Under the pieces are notes generated by a model that had not been told where the DNA came from, made no database searches, and was given only the letters and a program-made list of their open reading frames with translations. A stretch of 64,000 nt of DNA from Terriglobus aquaticus. Lineage in GTDB: Bacteria; Acidobacteriota; Terriglobia; Terriglobales; Acidobacteriaceae. A program made the position numbers and the translations under genes. Every line of letters begins with the position of its first letter. Within the stretch, counting starts at the first letter, position 1. Below, one piece after another: positions 23,836-32,148 of this stretch. The stretch covers positions 1,612,001 through 1,676,000 of the forward strand of contig NZ_JAGSYB010000001.1 of assembly GCF_025685415.1 (NCBI RefSeq). Reading direction: 5' to 3'.

Positions 23836-25122
23836 TTACGCCCGGTAGATTTCGTGCGGAATGTGGTTCAGCATCTCCAGGTGCGCCGCCGTCGGCTGCG
23901 ACGGCCCGTTCATCACCTTCAGAAACGCCGTTTGGAATGCCTTCATTTCGACCGGCGTTCCCACCGTCACGCGCACATACGTCGGCAGCGCAGGCCACAC
24001 GCGGCCGATCGCCACCTTCTCCTGCAGCATGGCAGCCTGAACCTCGCGCCCCGGCCGGTTTACATCCACCATGAACATGTTCGCCTGCGATCCCGGGATG
24101 TACTTATAGTTGTGCTTCTCCAGGAAGCTCAGCGTGTCATCCAGGGTGTCGCGGTTGATCTTGCGCCGCAGCGGCACCAGGTCCTTGTCGGTGAGCGATG
24201 CGTGCGCCATGGCCGCCGCGATCAGCGAGATCGAACCGAGCTGCCGGTCGCTCGCCGTCACGGTCTCAAACTTCGCCAGCAAGTCCGGCCGACCAAACGC
24301 GAAGCCGGCGCGAACGCCTGCCATGCCGTAGATCTTCGAGAACGTGCGCAGGACGATAACGTCCTTCCCTGCGGCAACCTGGTCGATCACCGACTCCTGA
24401 TTCGAGAAGTGGAAGTATGCCTCGTCCACAATCACCACGGAACCGGCCGGCTTGTTCTGGATGAGCCAGAGGATGTCTTCGCGCGGCGTGATCGTGCCCG
24501 TCGGATTGTTCGGATTCACGATGTAGTACGCGCCCGGGCTGGGGTGGGCCGCCAACATTGCCTTCACGTCGTACTTCCAGGTCGTCTTGTCCAGCGGCAC
24601 CATGATCGCCTTGGTCTTCATGGTGGCTGCCGCACGCGGCCCCTGCTCATAGGTCGGGTCGCCGCACACCAGCGGCTTGTCCGGGCTGATGTTCGACATC
24701 AGCGCCATGTCCAGCGGTCCGCCGGAACCGGGATACAGCCGCACAAACGGCGTCTTGCCTGGGCCATACGGCAGGCCAAACTGCTCGCTGATCGTCTGGA
24801 TCGTCGCCGGCATGTATTCCTTGTCGTACCGGCCGCCCTTCTTCGCCGCCGGCATCATGGCCGCAAGCGCGCTTCCCGCGGGTCCCAGCGGGTTTTCGTT
24901 GGACGAAATGATGACGGTGTCCGGCGGCAAGGGACGGAACTCGCCCATGTCTCCGCCACGGCGGCCATAGCCGCCTGCCGCCGCGGCCTGTCCGGCCGGC
25001 GTGGGCTGCGCAGCCTGCTGGGCAAACGCGGGAACACTCATTGCTGCGGACGCGATGCCGGCCGAACGAAGAAAATTGCGACGGGAAAATGAAGTGCTGC
25101 TACAGAACTTCTGGAAATCCAT
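23836..25122 (-). CDS. Tat-exported HisC-like PLP-dependent aminotransferase
   Basis: A 428-residue class I/II aminotransferase with a twin-arginine leader: FSRRNFLRSAGIASAAMSVP followed by AFAQQ. The start MDFQKF at 25122 is set by GAGGAGAGG upstream; the frame extends 47 codons further without support. The enzyme fold shows SSNENPLGP, VRLYPGSGGPLDMAL, VNPNNPTGT, DEAYFHFSN and TFSKIYGMAGVRAGFAFG with the PLP-binding lysine, and ends LPTYVRVTVGTPVEM with the substrate-binding Arg. These are HisC-family motifs. Export of a PLP enzyme fits folded Tat transport, but its substrate outside the cytoplasm is unknown. No his genes are nearby, so histidine synthesis is unlikely. Confidence 0.88.
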   Translation of the reverse strand: MDFQKFCSSTSFSRRNFLRSAGIASAAMSVPAFAQQAAQPTPAGQAAAAGGYGRRGGDMGEFRPLPPDTVIISSNENPLGPAGSALAAMMPAAKKGGRYDKEYMPATIQTISEQFGLPYGPGKTPFVRLYPGSGGPLDMALMSNISPDKPLVCGDPTYEQGPRAAATMKTKAIMVPLDKTTWKYDVKAMLAAHPSPGAYYIVNPNNPTGTITPREDILWLIQNKPAGSVVIVDEAYFHFSNQESVIDQVAAGKDVIVLRTFSKIYGMAGVRAGFAFGRPDLLAKFETVTASDRQLGSISLIAAAMAHASLTDKDLVPLRRKINRDTLDDTLSFLEKHNYKYIPGSQANMFMVDVNRPGREVQAAMLQEKVAIGRVWPALPTYVRVTVGTPVEMKAFQTAFLKVMNGPSQPTAAHLEMLNHIPHEIYRA

Positions 25123-25376
25123 GGTGCCTCTCCTCAGGGTGGACTGCGGGGTGACAGAATCGGATACACGCCGGCAAAACGACGCGGAAGTGCGTTTGCG
25201 GTTGGGTTCAGCTTGGAAGGATGGATCACCTGTGCTACGTCTGTGCAAGATGATTTGTTTCAAAATACCGTGAAACGCGGCGTTGTGCGCGAGCTCATCG
25301 CAAATTCTGTGAATCGTCTTCCGGAATCTACACTCCAGCGTGGCTGCCGACGGTCTGAATCATCGGGACGCCTACC

Positions 25377-25727
25377 CTAGGCGGCGTCTTTCGCTGCGTA
25401 GATGTAAGCGGACACCATCGCCTTCGCCGTCCTCACTTCGGTGAGCACCCGGTCGTACTCGGCACCCTCGAACTCATCCAGCCGTTCCCACGCGCCCGCC
25501 AGATCGTCTGACTCGAGCACCATCACCGGAACGACTTCGCCTTCGCCGTCCAGTACCAGCGCCGGAAAGCCCATCGACGCACCCCACCCCTGCTCGATCA
25601 GCCTGCCTCGCACAGTGCCTTCCAGCCATTGCCCACGCAGGTCCGCCACTTGTCCGTGATTTTCCTTGCCAGGCGCCAGGCTGCCGTACACCGCCAGCCG
25701 AGGCGTCCCGTCTGCTTCGCTCATCAC
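25377..25727 (-). CDS. Gamma-glutamylcyclotransferase-like (AIG2/GGCT fold) protein
   Basis: A 116-residue protein with the fold's signature LAVYGSLAPGKENHGQVADL, where the YGSLxxG loop binds the gamma-glutamyl group, and WERLDEFEGAEYDRVLTEVR, where the Glu of EFEG-EY is the usual catalytic acid. GGCT enzymes release 5-oxoproline from gamma-glutamyl amines or dipeptides. The start is one of two adjacent ATGs (25727, 25724) with AGGAG upstream. It follows the YbdK-type ligase gene by 30 bases on the same strand, which suggests one enzyme makes and the other cleaves an amide bond. Confidence 0.88.
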   Translation of the reverse strand: MMSEADGTPRLAVYGSLAPGKENHGQVADLRGQWLEGTVRGRLIEQGWGASMGFPALVLDGEGEVVPVMVLESDDLAGAWERLDEFEGAEYDRVLTEVRTAKAMVSAYIYAAKDAA

Positions 25728-25757
25728 TGCTCCTGTTGCACAGGCATCTGCGCTCGC

Positions 25758-26861
25758 CTAAAGATCCGTCCGCGTCTCGCGCGCCATGTAGTCCACCACG
25801 GCTTTCAGGTCGCCGGTCTCGCGATACACTGCCAACTGCCGGTCGGCACCGCTCCCCTGCTCCAGCATCGTCCGGATATACCCGATCTGCTCGCGGCTGC
25901 CCAGGTCATCGACCACGTCGTCCACAAAGTGCAGATACTCCGCGATCAGGTCGCGCTCCGGCACCTCGCACTCCTTGCCGAAGTCGATCAGCTTGCCATC
26001 CAGGCCATACCGCACCGCGCGAAACTTGTTCTCCATCAGCAGCGCCCGCGAGTACTGCCGGAAATCCACGTTGTTCGCATGCAGGCAGTGCAGCTTCATC
26101 GCGGTCGCCTGGATCAGCGCCGCAATCGCAACCGACTCCATCGCCCGCATCGGGATATCGCAAACGCGGACCTCGACCGTATTGAAGAACGGGTGCGGAC
26201 GCACGTCCCACCACAGCTTCTTCGCGTTATCGATTGAGTTCGTCTTGATCAGCAGATTTACGTAGTTCTCAAACTCCGAGTAGCTGGCGAAGCTGTCGGG
26301 CAGGTTCGTCCGCGGAAAGTTCTCAAACACTTTGGCGCGATAGCTCTTGTAACCCGTCTCCATGCCCAGCCAGAAGGGTGAGTTCGTGCTCAGCGCCAGG
26401 ATGTGCGGCAGGAAGTACCGCAGCGAATTCATAATCCGAATTGCTGCCTCGCGGTCCTCGATTCCCACGTGCACATGCAGGCCGAAGATCAGGTTTGACC
26501 GCGCCACCAACTGCAAATCTTCCACCACCTGCGCGTATCGCGGATCGGGGTAAATCTCCTGCGAACGCCAGTCCGCAAATGGATGCGTCGCCCCGGCGAC
26601 CAGCGTCAGGCCATTCTCTTCTGCCAGATGGATCATGTTGCGGCGCAGATCGAAGAGGTCTTCCTGCGCCTCCTGGATGTTCCGGCAGACCCGCGTGCCG
26701 ACCTCGATCACGGACTGGTGCAGCTCCGCTTTGACGCGCTCTTCCAGCCGGATCTTGCCGTGCGCCAGCATCTCCGTCGACACGTGCGACCGCAGGTCGC
26801 GCGTCTCCGGATCAATCGTCTGGTACTCCTCTTCGATCCCGAGCGTGAACGATGGACGCAA
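25758..26861 (-). CDS. Carboxylate-amine ligase, YbdK/GCS2 family
   Basis: A 367-residue enzyme of the glutamate-cysteine ligase 2 family. It starts with TTG at 26861, preceded by GGAGGTG. Motifs include the N-terminal FTLGIEEEYQTID (metal-binding Glu cluster), GATHPFADWRSQEIYPDPRY, HVHVGIEDREAAIRIMNSLR, SPFWLGMETGYKSYRAKVFE, and WWDVRPHPFFNTVEVRVCDI. YbdK-type enzymes form gamma-glutamyl amides using ATP, weakly with cysteine; the natural partner is often unknown. Upstream on the same strand are a secreted protein and an ATP-grasp protein, downstream the GGCT-like protein. I read these as one biosynthetic cluster rather than glutathione synthesis. Confidence 0.93.
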   Translation of the reverse strand: MRPSFTLGIEEEYQTIDPETRDLRSHVSTEMLAHGKIRLEERVKAELHQSVIEVGTRVCRNIQEAQEDLFDLRRNMIHLAEENGLTLVAGATHPFADWRSQEIYPDPRYAQVVEDLQLVARSNLIFGLHVHVGIEDREAAIRIMNSLRYFLPHILALSTNSPFWLGMETGYKSYRAKVFENFPRTNLPDSFASYSEFENYVNLLIKTNSIDNAKKLWWDVRPHPFFNTVEVRVCDIPMRAMESVAIAALIQATAMKLHCLHANNVDFRQYSRALLMENKFRAVRYGLDGKLIDFGKECEVPERDLIAEYLHFVDDVVDDLGSREQIGYIRTMLEQGSGADRQLAVYRETGDLKAVVDYMARETRTDL

Positions 26862-26957
26862 TCTGCACCTCCGGCCACAGCCGATGCCGCCGTGGTGATG
26901 CAGATGCTATCGCATTGTGAATCGGTTGTTACGCCAGCCGCATACGAGCGGGCCCGG

Positions 26958-27500
26958 TTACTGCGCCGAGCCCTGGTTCAGCTTCTCGTACCACCGAGGC
27001 GGCCGCGCAAACAGCGTCAGCTCGCCGGCGTGAGACGCGGCACGCGATCCACTCTCGCAGTGGTTCTCCGTCACCACTCCCTTGTTCGCGATCTGCTGCA
27101 GGTTGTACCCCGGCATCGCCTCGCGGTCCGAAAGCTTGCGGCAGTCGAACAGACCATCCGGCACAGCCAGCACCCGCACGGGCGCAGCACTCGGGGCCGG
27201 CAACAGCGCCTCTCCCTGCTGATCTGTCGTCAACAGGTAGCCAGCCGAGTTCCGCTCGTCGTACCACACGCGCACACGCCCGTTGCGGATGGGCAGACTG
27301 CTACGCCCATCCAGCAACCGAACCCGGAAGTGAAGATCGCCCGCAGGCACCGCGGCCTCCGGCTCGGGCTTCGGCTGTTCCGCGGCGATCGGCGCAGGAG
27401 GCACCGGCACCCCGGCCGGCGGCCCCTGCAACTGCGCCCACACCTGTGAGCCGCCCAAGGCAAACACAGTCGCCATTGCCCACGGCGTGTAGCCACGCAT
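26958..27500 (-). CDS. Secreted beta-sandwich-like hypothetical protein
   Basis: A 180-residue protein from MRGYTPWAMATVFALGGSQV, whose start lies five bases after the stop of the ATP-grasp gene. A signal peptide ends near VWAQLQG; a Pro-rich linker (~30-52) leads into GDLHFRVRLLDGRSSLPIRN, GRVRVWYDERNSAGYLLTTD and QGEALLPAPSAAPVRVLAVP, which look like strands of a transthyretin/carboxypeptidase-regulatory-like sandwich. Cysteines at the end (LFDCRKL, ENHCESG) could form a disulfide. No family recognised. Its tight fit between two ligase genes suggests it is part of the cluster, for example as an extracellular binding partner of the product. Confidence 0.65.
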   Translation of the reverse strand: MRGYTPWAMATVFALGGSQVWAQLQGPPAGVPVPPAPIAAEQPKPEPEAAVPAGDLHFRVRLLDGRSSLPIRNGRVRVWYDERNSAGYLLTTDQQGEALLPAPSAAPVRVLAVPDGLFDCRKLSDREAMPGYNLQQIANKGVVTENHCESGSRAASHAGELTLFARPPRWYEKLNQGSAQ

Positions 27501-27504
27501 CCGG

Positions 27505-28620
27505 CTAGCGCGCAACGTCTTCGTCACGGCTCGCGTTCGCTGCCTGCTTCTTTGCCGCCGTCTTCTTCGCTGGAGCCTTCTTGGCGGGCCCACCCGCGCC
27601 CAACCCGGCTTCCTTCTTTGCCGGTGCTTTCTTCGGCGGTGGAGGTCCCTTCTTTGCGGCCTTCTTCGCCGCACCCGCAAGCTCGGCCTGGTGACCCAGC
27701 AGCGAAGCCCAGCGCAGCTCCGGCCCCTGGCCGTCGTTAGCCTGGGCGCGTTCCACCGCCAGACGCGCCACGGCGTCCACAATCCACTCGAAGTTCTCTT
27801 CGCCCACCGAGTGCAGGTCCGCATCGGGCGCCGGATTCATAAAGTCGATCGCGTATGGCACGCCGTCTTCCACGGCGAACTCAACCGTGTTCAGGTCATA
27901 GCCAAGCGCGCGGCACAGCGTCAGCGCATCGCGCTCCACCCGCTCCAACAGTTCTTGAGGATAGGTCGGCGGATTCTTCACGTACCGCTCATGGTGCGGC
28001 CGCGACGGATCGTACGGCATGATGCGAACCTCGCGCTGACCCACCACGTAGCACCGGAAATACTCGCGGAACTTAACCGCCGCCTGCAGCGTCATGCACA
28101 GGTCGCGGGTCTGGTGGTAGGCGTCGAAGAACTCCTCCGGCGAGTGAACGTGAAAGACGTCTCGCCAGCCGCCTCCATCGTGCGGCTTCAAGAACGCGGG
28201 AAAGCCCACGTACTCGAATACGCTCTGCCAGTCATACGGATACTGCTGGTTGCGAAAGCTCACATCGTTCGTATCGGGCGGCATCTGGAAGTGCGGCACA
28301 ATCGCCGTGCGCGGCACTGCGACGCCCAGCTTTGCGGCCAGAGCGTAATTGAAAAACTTGTCATCCGCCGACCACCAGAACGGGTTGTTGATGACGTCCG
28401 TTCCCGTCAGCACGGCATTCTTCAGGTAGGCGCGGTAGAACGGCACATCGTGCGAAATGCGATCCACGATTACCGAGTAGCCACTGGGCACCGCTTCCTT
28501 GACCGGCCCGATCTGTACAAACTCAGCCTGGATATCCGGCAGCCCCATCGCGTTCACCCGGTCCACGAACGCCTGTGGAAACGTGTTCTCCTGCCCAAAC
28601 AGAATGCCGATCTTCTTCAC
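27505..28620 (-). CDS. ATP-grasp-fold ligase-like protein with Lys/Ala/Pro-rich tail
   Basis: A 371-residue protein. The first ~295 residues resemble an ATP-grasp ligase: MKKIGILFGQENTFPQAFVD, then DKFFNYALAAKLGVAVPRTA, GFPAFLKPHDGGGWRDVFHV with the lysine and glycine loop that hold ATP, a second lysine region (VKFREYFRCYVVGQREVRIM), and EFAVEDGVPYAIDFMNPAPD with the magnesium-binding acidic/Asn pair. Such enzymes join a carboxylate to an amine via an acylphosphate. Residues ~315-365 are a tail of AKKAPAKK-type repeats like those of histone H1 or nucleoid proteins. It lies 58 bases after the esterase gene and five bases before the secreted-protein gene. Confidence 0.82.
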   Translation of the reverse strand: MKKIGILFGQENTFPQAFVDRVNAMGLPDIQAEFVQIGPVKEAVPSGYSVIVDRISHDVPFYRAYLKNAVLTGTDVINNPFWWSADDKFFNYALAAKLGVAVPRTAIVPHFQMPPDTNDVSFRNQQYPYDWQSVFEYVGFPAFLKPHDGGGWRDVFHVHSPEEFFDAYHQTRDLCMTLQAAVKFREYFRCYVVGQREVRIMPYDPSRPHHERYVKNPPTYPQELLERVERDALTLCRALGYDLNTVEFAVEDGVPYAIDFMNPAPDADLHSVGEENFEWIVDAVARLAVERAQANDGQGPELRWASLLGHQAELAGAAKKAAKKGPPPPKKAPAKKEAGLGAGGPAKKAPAKKTAAKKQAANASRDEDVAR

Positions 28621-28678
28621 GTGCCATGCTCCTTACTGGTCTGAGATGCCCGGCCTCTCTGAGCCGTTCGTCCGTTCG

Positions 28679-29404
28679 TTACAGATACTCCTGCGCCATC
28701 CGCTTCCACCACGGCCAGTCGTGCCCCGTGCCGTCGCCCCACACGTCCAGCCGCACCGGAATGCCCTTCTCCCGCATAATCCGCCCCAGCCGCTCGTTGT
28801 CGTCCCAGCACTGGTCATGGTGGCCCGTCGCCAGGACATACGTATTCCGACGCATTCGATCCAACCGCCAGCTCTCGCCCAGGTTCGGCAAGAAATGGGT
28901 CGGCAGCGTGAAGTACGCGTCGTCGTCGTAGTAGCCGCGCAACATGCCGGCCACAATATCGAAGGCGCCGCTCATGCTCAGCGCGGCCGTGATCACGTCC
29001 GGATGCTTCAGCGCCATGCTCATGGCGTGAAATCCGCCAAACGAACACCCCAGCACCGCAACGCTTTCCCGCCACGTGCGCCACCGAATGTGCGGGATCA
29101 ACTGATCCACGATGTATCGCTCGTACTGCAGGTGCCGCGCGATTCGCCATCGCCCCGGCACGTCCCGTGCGTACCAGCTCTCGCTGTCCACCGAATCCAC
29201 GCACCACAACTGGATCTGGCCGCGCTCGACTTTGTCGCGAACCGCCTCCACCATGCCGAAGTGCTCAAACTCGAAAAACCGCCCCATCGAGCTCGGAAAC
29301 ACAATCACCGGGAGCCCTGCGTGTCCCCCATCCGCGGAAAAGACGAGCCGTTCCATGGACCGTCCGAGCGCCGCGCTATGGTCGACAAAGTACTCCCGCT
29401 GCAT
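28679..29404 (-). CDS. Esterase-family alpha/beta hydrolase
   Basis: A 241-residue alpha/beta hydrolase of the putative esterase (Esterase D/enterochelin esterase) group. The nucleophile elbow is VAVLGCSFGGFHAMSMALKH with Ser in CSFGG; the oxyanion region is VIVFPSSMGRFFEFEHFGMV; the acid is probably in DDNERLGRIM and the His in GTGHDWPWWKRM. There is no signal peptide, so it is cytosolic. First gene of the minus-strand run that continues into the ATP-grasp, secreted, YbdK-type and GGCT-like genes; a second esterase is divergent 79 bases away. Linked esterases could release or transfer the product of the ligases. Confidence 0.87.
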   Translation of the reverse strand: MQREYFVDHSAALGRSMERLVFSADGGHAGLPVIVFPSSMGRFFEFEHFGMVEAVRDKVERGQIQLWCVDSVDSESWYARDVPGRWRIARHLQYERYIVDQLIPHIRWRTWRESVAVLGCSFGGFHAMSMALKHPDVITAALSMSGAFDIVAGMLRGYYDDDAYFTLPTHFLPNLGESWRLDRMRRNTYVLATGHHDQCWDDNERLGRIMREKGIPVRLDVWGDGTGHDWPWWKRMAQEYL

Positions 29405-29483
29405 CCGCGCGCTCCTGCCCTCGGGTGTTCCCCGGCCAACTTCGTCCCGCCCGGCCTGCTACCCTGCTGAGACTGTATCAAGC

Positions 29484-30419
29484 ATGGAAAGCCTGCTCCA
29501 ACGCGGTAACACCGCCCCGGCGCCCGCCCTCACGACGGCCAGTCTGGCCTTTCCGCGACAGCCTGAGCAGCGCTACTTCCGCCTGCAGAACTGGATTTCC
29601 GACGTCCTTCCCGCGCCGCGCGATCTCTTCCTCTGGCTCCCCGAGGCGTACCTGCAACAACCCGAGCGCCAGTTTCCGATCCTGCTGCTGCACGACGGGC
29701 AGAACCTCTTTGACGGCGAGCTCTCCTACATCAAGGGCCAGACCTGGCAGTGCGGCGACACGGCCGACGACGTCTTCGCGCGCGGGCTGGCGGAACCGAC
29801 CGTCCTGGTCGGCATCGCCAACACCGGCTCCCATCGCATGGCCGAGTACACCCCCACGCCCGACACTCGCCTGGGCGGCGGCAAGGGCCCGCGCTACGCC
29901 CGTCTGCTGACGGAAGAACTTCTTCCCGCCCTGCGCCGCGACCTTCGCCTTTTGCCCGGGCCATCCAACACGGGCCTTGCCGGATCGTCTCTCGGCGGCC
30001 TCATCTCCCTTGCCATCGGCCTGCGAGAGCCGGAGGTGTTCGGAAAGCTGGGCGTCTTGTCGCCTTCCGTCTGGTGGGACGGCCGCACCATTCTGGACGA
30101 TGTCCGCTCCCTCCCAGGTCACCTGCCGCTTCGCATCTGGCTCGACATGGGCACAGCCGAAGGCCAAATCCACGTTCGCGACACCGATCTTCTCTGTCAT
30201 CTCTTGCAGCGGAAAGGCTGGCACCTGGACGCTCGCTCCACGCCGCCTCTGCCCAGCGGTCTGCGCCGCGCCGCCAGCGTGTTTGAGCGCCCCAGGCCGC
30301 CCGTCAGCCCGGACGCCGACCTGCACTACGAGCGGGTTGCAGGCGCCTTCCACAACGAGGCAGCCTGGGCCGCGCGATTCGGCCAGGTGCTCCAGTTCCT
30401 CTTTCCGCCGCGGCCCTGA
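29484..30419 (+). CDS. Esterase-family alpha/beta hydrolase (divergent partner)
   Basis: A 311-residue hydrolase from MESLLQRGNTAPAP. The esterase pattern is clear: RDLFLWLPEAYLQQPERQFP, ILLLHDGQNLFDGELSYIKG (oxyanion loop), TVLVGIANTGSHRMAEYTPT, the nucleophile elbow NTGLAGSSLGGLISLAIGLR and the C-terminal DADLHYERVAGAFHNEAAWA with the catalytic His. IYDGQN/HDGQNLFD is typical of the YbbA/YieL-like carboxylesterases. No signal peptide. It shares a 79-base divergent promoter region with the other esterase. It is probably part of the ligase cluster, acting on the same or a related ester. Confidence 0.87.
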   Translation: MESLLQRGNTAPAPALTTASLAFPRQPEQRYFRLQNWISDVLPAPRDLFLWLPEAYLQQPERQFPILLLHDGQNLFDGELSYIKGQTWQCGDTADDVFARGLAEPTVLVGIANTGSHRMAEYTPTPDTRLGGGKGPRYARLLTEELLPALRRDLRLLPGPSNTGLAGSSLGGLISLAIGLREPEVFGKLGVLSPSVWWDGRTILDDVRSLPGHLPLRIWLDMGTAEGQIHVRDTDLLCHLLQRKGWHLDARSTPPLPSGLRRAASVFERPRPPVSPDADLHYERVAGAFHNEAAWAARFGQVLQFLFPPRP

Positions 30420-30634
30420 AGTCGCCGAAAAGACGTCAGTCGCTCGTTCCGAACTGGTCGCTGCCCCAGGCTAAAATCACACGGCAGTCACGTTACACTT
30501 CCCAAACAGCGCAAAATCGGCGATACTCATAGGGTTGGAATCAGTGTGCCCGCCGCGCACCGCGTGGCCCGGCTCCCAGTGAGCCGGATTCGCCACTCCC
30601 CACAAAGTTCGGAACGTTTGAGAGGGTATTTTCT

Positions 30635-30895
30635 GTGGTCATGATTCGTCTGGCGCGCGTAGGCGCCCGTAAGCAGCCGTACTACCGCGTCGTTGTCATC
30701 GAAAAGGACCGCGCCCGCAACGGACGTTCCATCGAAGTGGTCGGCACCTACAATCCCCGCACCGAGCCCGCGACCGTCAACCTGAAGCGCGATCGCATCG
30801 ACTACTGGAAGTCCGTCGGCGCTCAGCCCTCTGAGATCGTGGCCAAGCTGATCGCGAAGAACCCGGCACCCGCCCAGGAACCGGTCGCAGTCTAG
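30635..30895 (+). CDS. rpsP: 30S ribosomal protein S16
   Basis: An 86-residue protein, MVMIRLARVGARKQPYYRVV then EKDRARNGRSIEVVGTYNPR, with the S16 signature near the N-terminus. The GTG at 30635 has AGAGGG eight bases upstream; the internal ATG six bases later is less well spaced. First gene of the operon rpsP-khpA-rimM-trmD-rplS, an order kept across many bacteria. Confidence 0.97.
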   Translation: MVMIRLARVGARKQPYYRVVVIEKDRARNGRSIEVVGTYNPRTEPATVNLKRDRIDYWKSVGAQPSEIVAKLIAKNPAPAQEPVAV

Positions 30896-31092
30896 CTCCT
30901 TCGCCGCTCCGCCGCATTCCCATTCCGGGAATTGAGTCACCGTACACCCTGCCGGCCTCCACTCTGCCGCGCAGGGTGTACCTTTTTCTGCAATGTCGTG
31001 CCGCCTCTCCGGTTCTCTTGCCCTATCTTAGGAAGGGAGCGCGCAACCGCCAACGCAGCGATGCGCCAATCTGTATCCACCTAAAGGTTTGC

Positions 31093-31431
31093 ATGACGGT
31101 ACCTTCTTCCCAGAACACACCCGAGACCTTGCCCGACCGGATGTCTGAGCTGCTGCTCGCCATGGTCGAAAAGCTCGTGGACGACCCCGATTCCCTTCAC
31201 GTCGACACCGACACCAACGACGCCGGCACCACCTTCCGCCTCTACGTCGCACCTGACGACCTGGGCAAAGTCATCGGCAAACAGGGCCGTACCGCGCGCT
31301 CCCTGCGCACCATCCTCAGTGCCATCGGCAGCAAGGCGAATCACCGCATGCAGCTCGACGTGCTGGAAGACGACGAAGCAGACGACTTCGAGGATGACGA
31401 GGAAGGCAGCGACGAGGCAGCGGAAGACTAA
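31093..31431 (+). CDS. khpA: KH-domain RNA-binding protein KhpA
   Basis: A 112-residue protein. The KH domain covers ~20-90: LLLAMVEKLVDDPDSLHVDT, FRLYVAPDDLGKVIGKQGRT (the RNA-binding GxxG loop as GKQG) and ARSLRTILSAIGSKANHRMQ. The last ~20 residues are a run of Asp and Glu. KhpA acts with KhpB in RNA binding and cell-size or division control in Gram-positive bacteria, and is fixed between rpsP and rimM in many genomes. The acidic tail is longer than usual for the family. Confidence 0.92.
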   Translation: MTVPSSQNTPETLPDRMSELLLAMVEKLVDDPDSLHVDTDTNDAGTTFRLYVAPDDLGKVIGKQGRTARSLRTILSAIGSKANHRMQLDVLEDDEADDFEDDEEGSDEAAED

Positions 31432-31560
31432 CCGCTGCCGCGGCACACCTCGAGTCGGCAGAGCTGGACCTGACTTCGAAGAACGTGATGGATGCGTTCC
31501 AGCCGGGCAGCAGATTTCCTGCACTTTGCCGCAGCTCAACTTCTCTGCAATCCTGATCTC

Positions 31561-32148
31561 GTGACAACGCCGTCCCAAACCGATTGGACCCTGCTTGCCC
31601 AGGCCGTTCGCCCACAGGGTCGCCGCGGCGAGATCCTGTGCGATCTCCACACCGACTTCCCGGACCGGTTTGCCGACCGCCGGGAGCTCTTCCTGCGCCG
31701 CGGCACCGCCGAGCCCACCCCCGTTCAGCTTGAGAATCATTGGTTGCCGACGGGTAACTCCGCCGGCCGGGTCGTTCTGAAGTTCGCCGGTGTCGACAGC
31801 ATCGAAGCTGCGGAAGCCCTTGCGGGCGCCGAAATCGTCGTTCCGACCAGCCAGCGCGTCGCCCTCGGGCCAGACGAGTTCTACATCAGCGATCTCCAGG
31901 GTTGCACCCTGGTCAATGTGGCAGGCGGGGACGGCCCTGACGACCTGGGCACCATCACCGACGTCCACTTCGCAACCGACCGCAACGGCAGAAAGCTCGA
32001 AAATGCCACCCCCGTTCTGGTCGTAGAAAAGCCGAACGGCGACGAGATTCTCATTCCGCTGGCGTTGGAGTTCCTACGCAACCCCGACCTGGCAAATCGA
32101 CGGATCGAGATGGCGCTTCCCGGCGGCCTGGTCGAAGCCAATGGCTGA
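31561..32148 (+). CDS. rimM: Ribosome maturation factor RimM
   Basis: A 195-residue protein needed for 30S head maturation, binding S19. The RimM N-domain begins LLAQAVRPQGRRGEILCDLH and includes VVLKFAGVDSIEAAEALAGA with the family's V..A..L.G; the PRC-barrel half follows (FYISDLQGCTLVNVAGGDGP, LGTITDVHF, TPVLVVEKPNGDEILIPLAL). The GTG at 31561 (VTTPSQTDW) is taken as start because it sits at the usual distance from the domain; no good ribosome site is visible, and an ATG at 31492 is also possible. The stop overlaps the trmD start by 8 bases. Confidence 0.93.
   Translation: MTTPSQTDWTLLAQAVRPQGRRGEILCDLHTDFPDRFADRRELFLRRGTAEPTPVQLENHWLPTGNSAGRVVLKFAGVDSIEAAEALAGAEIVVPTSQRVALGPDEFYISDLQGCTLVNVAGGDGPDDLGTITDVHFATDRNGRKLENATPVLVVEKPNGDEILIPLALEFLRNPDLANRRIEMALPGGLVEANG

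Noticed and set aside
23854-25092. A 412-codon plus-strand frame rich in Arg and His over the aminotransferase gene
   Set aside because: Arg/His-rich composition is typical of out-of-frame high-GC DNA. The minus frame has all aminotransferase motifs.
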